From Sulfurospirillum sp964466465 (lineage in GTDB: Bacteria; Campylobacterota; Campylobacteria; Campylobacterales; Sulfurospirillaceae), in the NCBI GenBank assembly GCA_964466465.1, contig CAYXNJ010000008.1, positions 1 through 64,000 on the forward strand: 64,000 nt of DNA. Direction: 5' to 3'. Of the stretch, positions 53,185 to 61,717 are shown one piece after another; positions within the stretch are counted from its first letter, which is position 1, and every line of letters begins with the position of its first letter. The notes under the pieces are model-generated. The model saw nothing but the letters and a program-made list of their open reading frames with translations. It ran no database searches and had not been told where the DNA came from. Both the position numbers and the translations under genes were made by a program.

Positions 53185-54539
53185 TAACCTTAAAAGAGGC
53201 GTTAAAACTTCCTAAAGAAGAGATTGAGGCATTTAAAAGTGACCTCAAAAAAGAAATAGAAGCTAAAAAAGCGTTAGGTGCTTATGTTGAGCAGTTAACA
53301 GGTAAAAGTATTAGCGAATATGGCACTGGCATTCCTATTGCGATTAAAGATAATATTCAAGTCAACGGCTGGGAAATTACGAGTGGATCAAACATTCTTC
53401 AAGGCTATGTTGCTCCCTATAACGCGACGGTCATTGATAATATGCTTCGTCATGGGCTCTCTCCATTTGGTCGCACCAATATGGACGAGTTTGCGATGGG
53501 AAGTTCTACGGAATCTTCATTTTATGGAAAAACACTTAACCCTCACAACCCAAACTGTGTTCCAGGTGGTAGTAGTGGTGGTAGTGCTGCTGCGGTTGCT
53601 GGCGGCATTGCTATTGCAGCACTTGGTAGCGATACGGGTGGAAGTATTCGCCAACCTGCAGCATTTTGTGGATGTGTTGGGTTTAAGCCAACGTATGGAA
53701 AAGTCAGTCGTTATGGTTTAGGTGCGTATTCTAGTTCATTGGATCAGATTGGACCGATTACTCAAAATGTCGAAGATGCGGCTATTTTATATGACATTAT
53801 CGCAGGGCATGAACCAAAAGATTCTACGAGTGCGAATATGGCGCATCAAAGCGTTGCGGATAAACTCAATGCGAACCGTAAAATGACGATTGCTGTCATT
53901 GAGAACTATCTTAATGAAGCAAGTGAAGAAGTACGTGAACGTATGATGGATGGTATTCGTGCACTTGAAAAAGCGGGTCATACTATTATTTATCGCAATT
54001 TCATTAACTCAAAATATGACATCGCAACGTACTATGTTATCGCAACAGCAGAAGCAAGTGCGAACTTGAGCCGTTATGATGGCGTTCGTTATGGCAACCG
54101 TGGAAGCAATGAAAACCTTAAAGAGATGTTTATTCAAAGCAGAAGCCTTGGTTTTGGTGAAGAGGTCAAACGAAGAATTCTTCTTGGAACATTCGTTTTA
54201 AGCAGTGGATATTACGATGCGTATTACATTAAAGCGCAACGTGCTCGTCATTTTATTAAAGCACAGTATGAGGCAATTTTTAAAGAGGCTGATCTGATTT
54301 TTATGCCAGTCACACCAACATCAGCGTTTGAGTTTGGTTCAAAAGCAGATCCATTAGAGATGTATTTGAGTGATATTTATACGATTTCACTTAACCTCGC
54401 AGGGCTTCCAGGTATTTCTGTTCCTCTTGGTATGGATAGCAAAGGGCTTCCTGTAGGAGGACAACTCATTGGTCAAGCGTACGGTGAGCAAGCACTTCTG
54501 GATGGAGCGCTGAGCTTAGAGAGAGAATTAGGGTTATAG
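53181..54539 (+). CDS. gatA: aspartyl/glutamyl-tRNA amidotransferase subunit A
   Basis: 452-residue amidase subunit of GatCAB, which converts Glu-tRNA-Gln (and Asp-tRNA-Asn) to the amide. Ser-Ser-Lys triad visible in IPIAIKDNIQ, GGSSGGSAAAVAGG and ALGSDTGGSIRQPA. GTG at 53181 has AAAGGA 6 nt upstream. gatB and gatC are not in the window. An upstream in-frame ATG at 53133 lies inside the small ORF. Confidence 0.94.
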   Translation: MITLKEALKLPKEEIEAFKSDLKKEIEAKKALGAYVEQLTGKSISEYGTGIPIAIKDNIQVNGWEITSGSNILQGYVAPYNATVIDNMLRHGLSPFGRTNMDEFAMGSSTESSFYGKTLNPHNPNCVPGGSSGGSAAAVAGGIAIAALGSDTGGSIRQPAAFCGCVGFKPTYGKVSRYGLGAYSSSLDQIGPITQNVEDAAILYDIIAGHEPKDSTSANMAHQSVADKLNANRKMTIAVIENYLNEASEEVRERMMDGIRALEKAGHTIIYRNFINSKYDIATYYVIATAEASANLSRYDGVRYGNRGSNENLKEMFIQSRSLGFGEEVKRRILLGTFVLSSGYYDAYYIKAQRARHFIKAQYEAIFKEADLIFMPVTPTSAFEFGSKADPLEMYLSDIYTISLNLAGLPGISVPLGMDSKGLPVGGQLIGQAYGEQALLDGALSLERELGL

Positions 54540-54548
54540 GAGAAACAC

Positions 54549-56000
54549 ATGAAAATTAGAAAAAGAGCATTAACATTTGAAGACGTATTGTTGGTACCAA
54601 AATATTCAGAGATTTTACCTAAAGAGGTAGATATCAAAACACAACTTACTAAAAATATTACACTGAATATTCCTTTGGTATCAGCGGCGATGGATACGGT
54701 TACAGAACACAGAGCTGCTATTATGATGGCACGCCTTGGCGGACTTGGCATCATTCATAAAAATATGGATGTTGAATCTCAAGTAAGAGAAATTAGACGC
54801 GTTAAAAAAAGTGAGAGCGGTATCATCATTGATCCTGTCTCCATTAAAGCAAAAGCGACATTACGTGAAGCCTTAGAAATCATGTCAGAGTACCGAATTT
54901 CAGGTGTTCCTGTTGTTGAAGATGATAACGAAACACTCATTGGTATTTTAACAAACCGTGACCTTCGTTTTGAAAATGACTACTCTAAAAAAGTAGAAGA
55001 ACTTATGACAAAAATGCCTTTGATCACTGTAAAAAAAGGTACAACTTTGGATGATGCAGAAGCCATTTTTAGAACCAATAAAGTAGAAAAACTTCCAGTG
55101 GTTGATGAAAACAATAAACTTGCAGGGCTTATTACGATCAAAGATCTTAAAAAACGTCAAGAATATCCAAATGCGAACAAAGATGCTTTTGGAAGACTTC
55201 GTGTCGGTGCGGCGATTGGTGTTGGTCAATTGGATCGTGCTCGTGCACTAGATGCTGCAGGGGCTGATGTGTTGGTTCTAGATTCTGCACATGGTCATTC
55301 AAAAGGTATTATCGATACGGTTAAACTCATCAAAAAAGAGCTTAACATTGATGTTATTGCTGGAAATATTGCAACTTCAGAAGCTGCAGAAGCACTTGTG
55401 GCTGCAGGCGTAGATGGCATTAAAGTAGGTATTGGACCAGGAAGTATTTGTACAACACGTATCGTTTCTGGTGTGGGTGTGCCTCAAATTTCAGCCATTG
55501 AAGAGTGTTCAGAAGTCGGTCGAAAACATGGTGTGCCTGTTATTGCCGATGGTGGTATCAAATACTCTGGTGACTTTGCAAAAGCATTAGCAGCAGGCGC
55601 TCAAAGTGTCATGGTAGGAAGTTTACTTGCAGGAACCGATGAGAGTCCGGGTGAACTTATTACGTATCAAGGACGTCAATACAAAACGTATCGTGGTATG
55701 GGAAGTATTGGTGCGATGACAAAAGGAAGTAGCGATCGTTATTTCCAAGAGGGAACCGCTGCAGATAAACTTGTTCCAGAAGGTATTGAAGGACGTGTAC
55801 CACACGCAGGTTCAATTCGTGATGTTATTTTCCAACTCGTTGGAGGATTAAGATCTTCTATGGGGTATGTGGGTGCACGTGATATTGTTGATTATCAAGA
55901 AAAAGCAGAATTCGTAGAAATTACCAGTGCGGGACTTAAAGAGAGCCATGTACATGATGTTATCATCACACATGAAGCACCTAATTATCGCGTTAACTAA
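54549..56000 (+). CDS. guaB: inosine-5'-monophosphate dehydrogenase
   Basis: 483 residues, oxidising IMP to XMP for guanine nucleotides. TIM barrel interrupted by two CBS domains (about 95-205). Catalytic loop GPGSICTTRIVSGVG with the active-site Cys (about residue 300), IMP-binding DGGIKYSGD and MVGSLLAGTDESPGE. Eight or nine nt after gatA with AGGAG upstream. Confidence 0.95.
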   Translation: MKIRKRALTFEDVLLVPKYSEILPKEVDIKTQLTKNITLNIPLVSAAMDTVTEHRAAIMMARLGGLGIIHKNMDVESQVREIRRVKKSESGIIIDPVSIKAKATLREALEIMSEYRISGVPVVEDDNETLIGILTNRDLRFENDYSKKVEELMTKMPLITVKKGTTLDDAEAIFRTNKVEKLPVVDENNKLAGLITIKDLKKRQEYPNANKDAFGRLRVGAAIGVGQLDRARALDAAGADVLVLDSAHGHSKGIIDTVKLIKKELNIDVIAGNIATSEAAEALVAAGVDGIKVGIGPGSICTTRIVSGVGVPQISAIEECSEVGRKHGVPVIADGGIKYSGDFAKALAAGAQSVMVGSLLAGTDESPGELITYQGRQYKTYRGMGSIGAMTKGSSDRYFQEGTAADKLVPEGIEGRVPHAGSIRDVIFQLVGGLRSSMGYVGARDIVDYQEKAEFVEITSAGLKESHVHDVIITHEAPNYRVN

Positions 56001-56007
56001 TCAATGA

Positions 56008-56032
56008 TGGGGCGGCTTTATCGCCCCAATTT
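56008..56032 (+). terminator. hairpin between guaB and metX
   Basis: TGGGGCG pairs with CGCCCCA and is followed by ATTTTA. A weak or partial terminator before metX. Confidence 0.65.
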
Positions 56033-56047
56033 TAAATAAGGTCAATT

Positions 56048-57157
56048 GTGAAGATACAAACTTTTGTAGAACATTTTGACGAACCACTCTACTTAGAGAG
56101 TGGACGTATTTTAGAAACGTATGATCTCAAATACGAGATGTACGGCGAAATGAATGAGGACAAAAGTAATGTCATCATTGTATTTCACGCACTTACGGGA
56201 AGCCACCATGCAGCAGGTCGCTATGAAGGTGAAACCAAAGCAGGCTGGTGGGACCCACTCATTGGAGAAGGAAAAATTGTTGATACAACCAAGTATTGTG
56301 TGGTGTGTGTCAACATATTAGGAAGCTGCTTTGGCTCTACTGGACCTATGAGTATCAATCCTAAAACCAAAGAACCTTTACGTTTAAAATTCCCTGTTCT
56401 TACCATTAGTGATATGGTTAGAGCGCAAATGAATCTTTTTACAAGGCTTGGTATAAAAGAGGCGTATGCGATTCTTGGAGGATCTCTTGGAGGAATGCAA
56501 GGACTTTGTATGTCCATTGAATATCCTCATTTTGCCAAGCGGGTTATTTTACTTGCAACAACGTATGCTACGGGACCTTGGGCAATTGCTTGGAATAAAA
56601 TTGCTATGGAAGGCATTGTCAATGACCCGCGTTTTAAAAATGGCAATTATGACCCAGAGGATTTTGAAGAAGAGGGATTGCTTAGTTTTGCTATTGGCCG
56701 TATGGCAGGGCATATCAGTTTCTTAAGTCCTCACTCTATGAACAAAAAATTTGGGCGCAATTACGTGGAGACAGATGGTTTGTATGAACTTTTTGGACGT
56801 TTTCAGGTTGAGCGTTATATGGAATACAACGGTTATAGTTTTGCCAAACGTTTTGATCCACTCAGTTATCTTTATATTATCAAGGCGATGAATATTTTTG
56901 ATGCAACACGCAATTATGACTCACTTGATGATTCTCTCAAACATATTAAAGCAAAGCTCACGCTGATCTCTTTCCAAGGAGATTGTCTTTTTATGCCAGA
57001 AGAGATGGAACTCATCAAGACAACAATGGAAAATATGGGAAGAGGCGAGAGAGTGGACTATGTGTGTATTGATAGCCACTATGGACATGATGCGTTTTTA
57101 GTTGAGTACGATAAATTTGATTTTTATATAAAAAAAGCACTGGAAGCGAAGGTATAA
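56048..57157 (+). CDS. metX: homoserine O-acetyltransferase MetX
   Basis: 369-residue alpha/beta hydrolase that acylates homoserine for direct sulfhydrylation to methionine. Oxyanion region HALTGSHHAAG, NILGSCFGSTGPMSI, nucleophile Ser in AILGGSLGGMQGL, and the late His in SHYGHDAFLVE. The start is GTG with AAGG upstream. Acetyl versus succinyl use cannot be settled from the sequence alone. Confidence 0.9.
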   Translation: MKIQTFVEHFDEPLYLESGRILETYDLKYEMYGEMNEDKSNVIIVFHALTGSHHAAGRYEGETKAGWWDPLIGEGKIVDTTKYCVVCVNILGSCFGSTGPMSINPKTKEPLRLKFPVLTISDMVRAQMNLFTRLGIKEAYAILGGSLGGMQGLCMSIEYPHFAKRVILLATTYATGPWAIAWNKIAMEGIVNDPRFKNGNYDPEDFEEEGLLSFAIGRMAGHISFLSPHSMNKKFGRNYVETDGLYELFGRFQVERYMEYNGYSFAKRFDPLSYLYIIKAMNIFDATRNYDSLDDSLKHIKAKLTLISFQGDCLFMPEEMELIKTTMENMGRGERVDYVCIDSHYGHDAFLVEYDKFDFYIKKALEAKV

Positions 57158-57158
57158 C

Positions 57159-57362
57159 ATGCAAGAAGAGAAACAGAGTTTTGAAGCAAAGCTAGAGACT
57201 GCCAAAGTGATTTTAGATACACTCTCCAACCCCGAGCTTTCTTTGGAAGAGGGAATGAAGAAGTATCAAGAGGGAATTGCGATTTTAAAAGAAGCAACCA
57301 AAATGCTTGAAGAAGCAAAACTAACCTATACTAAATTGCAAGAAAAGGAAGAATTGGTATGA
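57159..57362 (+). CDS. xseB: exodeoxyribonuclease VII small subunit
   Basis: 67 residues, mostly one helical hairpin: SFEAKLETAKVILDTLSNPELSLEEGMKKYQEGIAIL is the family block. Partner xseA is not in the window. ATG one nt after metX; overlaps the next gene by 4 bp. Confidence 0.88.
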   Translation: MQEEKQSFEAKLETAKVILDTLSNPELSLEEGMKKYQEGIAILKEATKMLEEAKLTYTKLQEKEELV

Positions 57363-58150
57363 AAATAGCAGCACTACAACTCAGTACTTTACCGATGAGC
57401 GAAGCAAAACTTGACTATTATTTTCGCATTTGTAAACAAAAAGAGGTTGAAGTCGTATTGCTGAGCGAGTATGCGCTCAATAGCTTTTTCAAAGAGCTGG
57501 AGAGTATGCCAATTTCAATGATAAAAGAGCAATCAAACCATAAAATCGAAGTACTTAAAAAGCTTTGTGCTGATTATGATTTGCACGTTATTGCTCCTAT
57601 TATCAATGTGAAGGGTGAGTTTTGTTATAAATGCAATGCTCATTTTTCACCAAAATCGGTTCATTTTTTTGATCAACAGTTTTTGATTAACTATAAACAT
57701 TGGAATGAAGAGAAGTTCTTTGCTAATGCGGTTTCTAAATACACACTTCCGCTCTTTTTGCTAGGCGGTATTCGTTTTGGTATCGTCAGTGGTTATGAGC
57801 TTCATTTTGATACCGTATGGATGGAAGTTATGAAGAAAAATGTAGATGTGGTTTTAACAGCCACTTCGTCCACATTTGATTCGGCACGTCGTTGGGAAGA
57901 GCTTTTAAAAATGCGTGCTATGCTAAACAACGTTTACATTTTACGCGCCAATCGTGTGGGAAGCTATAAAGAAGAAGAGACATGGCAGTTTTATGGACAA
58001 AGTAGCCTTATCTCCCCATTTGGCGATGTAGAGTTGACATTGGGTGACAAAGAAGAGATGCTTGTTGCTACCATCGAAAAAGAGAGTCTTGTGGAAGCAC
58101 GAAAGCTTTGGGGATGGAAAAAACAGGTCAGTAAAAGGGAAGCGTTATGA
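57359..58150 (+). CDS. nitrilase-fold protein lacking the catalytic cysteine
   Basis: 263 residues with the carbon-nitrogen hydrolase fold. The Glu (E37 in LLSEYAL) and Lys (K113 in LINYKHWNEEKFF) of the triad are present. The third block reads GIVSGYELHF where active enzymes have a Cys before Tyr-Asp/Glu; here that position is Gly145, preceded by Ser144. The protein is therefore probably not an ordinary amidase. Overlaps the ThiF-like gene by 4 bp. Confidence 0.8.
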   Translation: MKIAALQLSTLPMSEAKLDYYFRICKQKEVEVVLLSEYALNSFFKELESMPISMIKEQSNHKIEVLKKLCADYDLHVIAPIINVKGEFCYKCNAHFSPKSVHFFDQQFLINYKHWNEEKFFANAVSKYTLPLFLLGGIRFGIVSGYELHFDTVWMEVMKKNVDVVLTATSSTFDSARRWEELLKMRAMLNNVYILRANRVGSYKEEETWQFYGQSSLISPFGDVELTLGDKEEMLVATIEKESLVEARKLWGWKKQVSKREAL

Positions 58151-58812
58151 TGCGCTATTTCCACAGGCAAGTCCAGCTGTGGGGAGAAGAGACACAACAA
58201 AGCTTGCAAAGCAAAAAAATCGTCATCATTGGTTGTGGAGGTCTTGGAAGCTCTTTAGCGTATGCTTTAGGAAGCTCAGGTATTGGTGAAATTCACCTTG
58301 TGGATTTCGATGACGTGAGTGTTCATAACATTCACCGCCAAATCGCATTTAAAGTAGGCGATGAGGGTAAACTAAAGGCTAGTGTAGTCAAAGAGAGCAT
58401 CGAAAGCCGTTCTCCTTTTGTAAAAGTGCATGCGCATATAGGGCGTTTGGAAGATTTTATAGCAAAAAAAATTGCGGTTGATCTCATTATTGATGCTACC
58501 GACAATTTACCTACACGTGCGCTGATTGATGCGTATGCCAAAGAGGTGAAGACCCCATGGCTTTATGGCTCAGTGGAAGCTTTTAATGGGCAAGTGTGTT
58601 TTTTTGAGAAGAGTAGTTTTAAAGCTTTTCAAATCAGCAATAAAACTCCAGCAGGCATTGCAGCACCTATCGTAATGCACATAGCGTCCTTGCAAGCCAA
58701 TTTAGCCCTGCGTTATCTAGCAGGACTGAGTGTTAAAAAAGATTTGTTGTACTATCTGTACATTAATGAAGAGGGCGAGCTTATTACCCAAAAATTTGGA
58801 ATGCCACATTAA
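58147..58812 (+). CDS. ThiF/MoeB-family E1-like protein
   Basis: 221 residues. Nucleotide-binding IIGCGGLGSSLAYALGSSGIG, DFDDVSVHNIHRQIAF and DATDNLPTRALIDAYA match ThiF/MoeB adenylyltransferases, which adenylate the C-terminus of a ubiquitin-like sulfur carrier. The zinc CxxC pairs of MoeB are absent. No thiS or moaD gene is adjacent; its partner is unknown. Coupled by 4-bp overlap to the nitrilase-fold gene. Confidence 0.82.
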   Translation: MMRYFHRQVQLWGEETQQSLQSKKIVIIGCGGLGSSLAYALGSSGIGEIHLVDFDDVSVHNIHRQIAFKVGDEGKLKASVVKESIESRSPFVKVHAHIGRLEDFIAKKIAVDLIIDATDNLPTRALIDAYAKEVKTPWLYGSVEAFNGQVCFFEKSSFKAFQISNKTPAGIAAPIVMHIASLQANLALRYLAGLSVKKDLLYYLYINEEGELITQKFGMPH

Positions 58813-58842
58813 AAAATTGTTTTATATCTAAAAGGAAGACCA

Positions 58843-59976
58843 TTGCATTTTGAACCGTACCCGTTTGAAAAATTAACCGAGTTATTAAAAGATATTACGC
58901 CAAATAGCGACTATCCAGCAGTTTCACTGACCATTGGTGAGCCACAGTTCGAGACGCCTGATTTTATTCAAGAGGCGTTTAAAAAAAACAGTTCTTTACT
59001 CAATAAGTATCCAAAATCTTCAGGTGAGGCGTATGTAAATGACGCTCAACGTAATTTTGTCAAAAAGCGTTTTGGCGTTGAGTTAAAACCAACCGAACTT
59101 TTGTGTACTTTTGGAACTAGAGAAGTACTTTTTAACTTTCCACAATACCTTTTACACGATAAACCAAATCCTGTGATGGCTTATACAAACCCTTTTTACC
59201 AAATCTACGAGGGATCGGCTATCGCAAGTCGTGCAAGAGCGGTACATCTCAATCTTACCAAAGAGAATGCTTTTAAACCTGACATTAATATACCAGAGCT
59301 CAAAGAAGCCGATCTCATTATTCTCAATTTTCCGAACAATCCAACCACATCGGTTTTGAGCCTTGAAGAGCTTGGAGAGTGGGTTAAATTTGCCCTTAAA
59401 TACGATATTGTGCTTCTGAATGATGAGTGTTACAGCGAGATTTATGCGGGCGAAAAACCGCCTTCACTCTTAGAAGCAAGTGTGCATGTTGGAAATGAGA
59501 GTTTTAAAAATGTTTTAGTCATCAATTCTATCTCTAAGCGTAGTTCAGCACCAGGGCTTAGATCTGGTTTTATCGCAGGAGATGAGAAGATTCTTAGTGG
59601 ATATATGAAGTATCGAACCTACATTGGTGCGGGTATTCCTTTACCACTTCAAATTGCATCCGCAATTGCATGGAATGATATGGAACATGTCGAACTTACA
59701 CGTGCTCAATATGCTAAAAATCTTCGTTTAGCACATGAAATTTTAGGCGTACAAGAGATTGATGCAACATTTTATGTGTGGTTAGAAGTAGGAGATGATT
59801 TGGAATTTACCAGAAAGCTTTATGCACAAAAGAATATTAAAGTACTTCCTGGACGTTTCTTGGGACGTGGTGGTATGGGAGATGGTTATGTGCGCATTGC
59901 ACTGGTTGAAAATAGTGTGAAAACAGAAGCAATATTAAAAGAGATAAAAGATTTTATCGCTACGTCAAAAGCGTAA
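58843..59976 (+). CDS. PLP aminotransferase, probable succinyldiaminopimelate transaminase DapC
   Basis: 377-residue fold-type I class I/II aminotransferase. PLP lysine in VINSISKRSSAPGLRSGF; NFPNNPTTSVLS and LNDECYSEIY are the cofactor-ring and phosphate regions. By resemblance and position before murC it most likely acts in the diaminopimelate/lysine branch for peptidoglycan, though other substrates are possible. TTG start with AAAAGGA upstream. Confidence 0.82.
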   Translation: MHFEPYPFEKLTELLKDITPNSDYPAVSLTIGEPQFETPDFIQEAFKKNSSLLNKYPKSSGEAYVNDAQRNFVKKRFGVELKPTELLCTFGTREVLFNFPQYLLHDKPNPVMAYTNPFYQIYEGSAIASRARAVHLNLTKENAFKPDINIPELKEADLIILNFPNNPTTSVLSLEELGEWVKFALKYDIVLLNDECYSEIYAGEKPPSLLEASVHVGNESFKNVLVINSISKRSSAPGLRSGFIAGDEKILSGYMKYRTYIGAGIPLPLQIASAIAWNDMEHVELTRAQYAKNLRLAHEILGVQEIDATFYVWLEVGDDLEFTRKLYAQKNIKVLPGRFLGRGGMGDGYVRIALVENSVKTEAILKEIKDFIATSKA

Positions 59977-59999
59977 AAGTAAAAGTTTAAATTTTTTGC

Positions 60000-60044
60000 C
60001 TCAAAAGAGGCTAGCGTTTCAAGCTTAGCTTGGAGGGCGTGTAA
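60000..60044 (-). repeat. truncated, diverged copy D of the intergenic repeat
   Basis: On the minus strand it reads ACACGCCCTCCAAGCTAAGCTTGAAACGCTAG, matching the ACACGCTTTTCAAGCAAAGCT half of copies A-C with substitutions. The CCTCGGCGG module is missing. It lies between the aminotransferase and murC. Confidence 0.55.
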
Positions 60045-60062
60045 AAATAGAAAAGGTAACAA

Positions 60063-61373
60063 TTGAAAAAAGTTCATTTTGTAGGCATCGGTGGTATAGG
60101 ACTTTCTGCATTAGCGAAATACCTTAAGCAAGAAGGTTATGAGATTACAGGCTCTGATATTAAAGCAACGAAAATTACAACAGGACTCGAAGCATTAGGT
60201 ATTCCTGTACGTATTCCCCATGATCCTGAGTGTATTACCGATCAAGATTTGGTGGTGTATTCGGCGGTGATTAAACCCGATAACGTAGAACTTGTACGTG
60301 CCCGTGAAAAGGGTATGAGCATTATGCCTCGTCGTGAAGCACTGTTATTTATTTTGAAAAACAGACGTGTTTTTTCTGTGTGTGGAGCACACGGTAAAAG
60401 TACGACCAGTGCAATGCTTGCTTCCATGGTTGAAGGCTCGCTCGTCATTGGTGCTGAGAGTAAACAGTATGGCTCAAACATGTACTACAAAGAGGGCAAT
60501 AATGTCATTTTTGAAGCCGATGAAAGTGATGAAAGCTTCTTAAACTCTAATCCTTACATTGCCATTGTGACCAATGCTGAGCCAGAGCATATGGAGTATT
60601 ATAACTACGATTTAAACCGTTTTTATGGTGCATATAGACATTTTTTAGAGAGCGCTAAGATACGCGTTATTAATGCCGAAGATCCTTTTTTAAGCACACT
60701 TACTGAACTTGAAGCTGATCGTCTTTATCCAAGCCGCGATATTCGTGAGATCGAAACGGTTATGAGAGACGGCGAGCCTTATACGTCATTTGTTTTGAAG
60801 GATTTAGGACGTTTTGAAGTATGGGGTATTGGCTCACATATGGCACTTGATGCGTCTTTAGCGATTTTGGCAAGTTTGCATGAGATGGATGTTGAGACAG
60901 CACGCGAAAAGCTTAAACAGTATAAAGGTATCAAAAAACGTTTTGATCTTTTAACCAAGAATGAACATTTTGCTTTGATTGACGATTATGGACATCACCC
61001 TACAGAGATTAAAGCGACATTGGGTTCTGCTAAAATTTATGCAAAACTTATGGGACTTAAAAAAATTACAGCCATTTGGCAACCGCATAAATACTCACGA
61101 ACTATTGATAACTTGGAAAGTTTTGTGAACTGTTTTGAGGGAGTTGATCAGCTTATTATTTTACCAGTATGGAGAGCAGGAGAAAAAGAGGTCTTTATCG
61201 ATTTTGAAAAAGAGTTCGCGCGTTACTCTCCACTTTTTCCACCGCGTATTTACCGAAAAGATGATAGTATAGAGATATTTCCTTGTGAAGCAAATCAACA
61301 TGTTTTTGATGAAGGTTTGGTCATTAGCTTTGGTGCAGGAGATATCACCTATCAACTCAGAGGAGCGATGTAA
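60063..61373 (+). CDS. murC: UDP-N-acetylmuramate--L-alanine ligase
   Basis: 436-residue Mur ligase adding L-Ala to UDP-MurNAc. N-terminal VHFVGIGGIGLSALAKYLKQEGY, ATP P-loop CGAHGKSTTSAMLAS (about 108), EADESDESF, and the C-terminal DDYGHHPTEIKATL and WQPHKYSRT. TTG start with AAAAGG upstream. Shares its last base with the next ATG. Confidence 0.95.
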   Translation: MKKVHFVGIGGIGLSALAKYLKQEGYEITGSDIKATKITTGLEALGIPVRIPHDPECITDQDLVVYSAVIKPDNVELVRAREKGMSIMPRREALLFILKNRRVFSVCGAHGKSTTSAMLASMVEGSLVIGAESKQYGSNMYYKEGNNVIFEADESDESFLNSNPYIAIVTNAEPEHMEYYNYDLNRFYGAYRHFLESAKIRVINAEDPFLSTLTELEADRLYPSRDIREIETVMRDGEPYTSFVLKDLGRFEVWGIGSHMALDASLAILASLHEMDVETAREKLKQYKGIKKRFDLLTKNEHFALIDDYGHHPTEIKATLGSAKIYAKLMGLKKITAIWQPHKYSRTIDNLESFVNCFEGVDQLIILPVWRAGEKEVFIDFEKEFARYSPLFPPRIYRKDDSIEIFPCEANQHVFDEGLVISFGAGDITYQLRGAM

Positions 61374-61717
61374 TGCAATTCATACTTTTTTTAGCAGTGA
61401 CCTTTTTGATTGTCTTTGGACTGTATGCAAAAAAAAGTACATTACCTAAAAAAGCGAAAATTGCGTTACTTGTAACATTAGTATTTATTATAGGTTTTGC
61501 ATGGTGGTACGAATCATACAATGCAAAAGAGAGTGAACAAAATAGAGCGATGATTAGTGCCTTTAAACAAGGTAAAACGCTCTATTGTGAGGGTAGAGAA
61601 ATTAGTTCTGCTACATTTGTTTTTGTGAGTGGAACACTCAGTTTTATTCCTAATGATAAAAATAAAAATGATAAAGGCGTAGTCATCGATATGGCTACAT
61701 GTACGATTGCACGATAA
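61373..61717 (+). CDS. small membrane protein of unknown function
   Basis: 114 residues with helices at about 2-20 and 27-47, then a small extracytoplasmic domain with two cysteines (YCEGREIS and MATCTIAR) that could form a disulfide. Starts on the last base of murC and ends on the first base of mutS2. No domain recognised. Confidence 0.7.
   Translation: MQFILFLAVTFLIVFGLYAKKSTLPKKAKIALLVTLVFIIGFAWWYESYNAKESEQNRAMISAFKQGKTLYCEGREISSATFVFVSGTLSFIPNDKNKNDKGVVIDMATCTIAR

Noticed and set aside
56001..56047. SAM riboswitch before metX
   Set aside because: The gap is only 47 nt and contains a simple GGGGCG hairpin, too short for a known SAM riboswitch.
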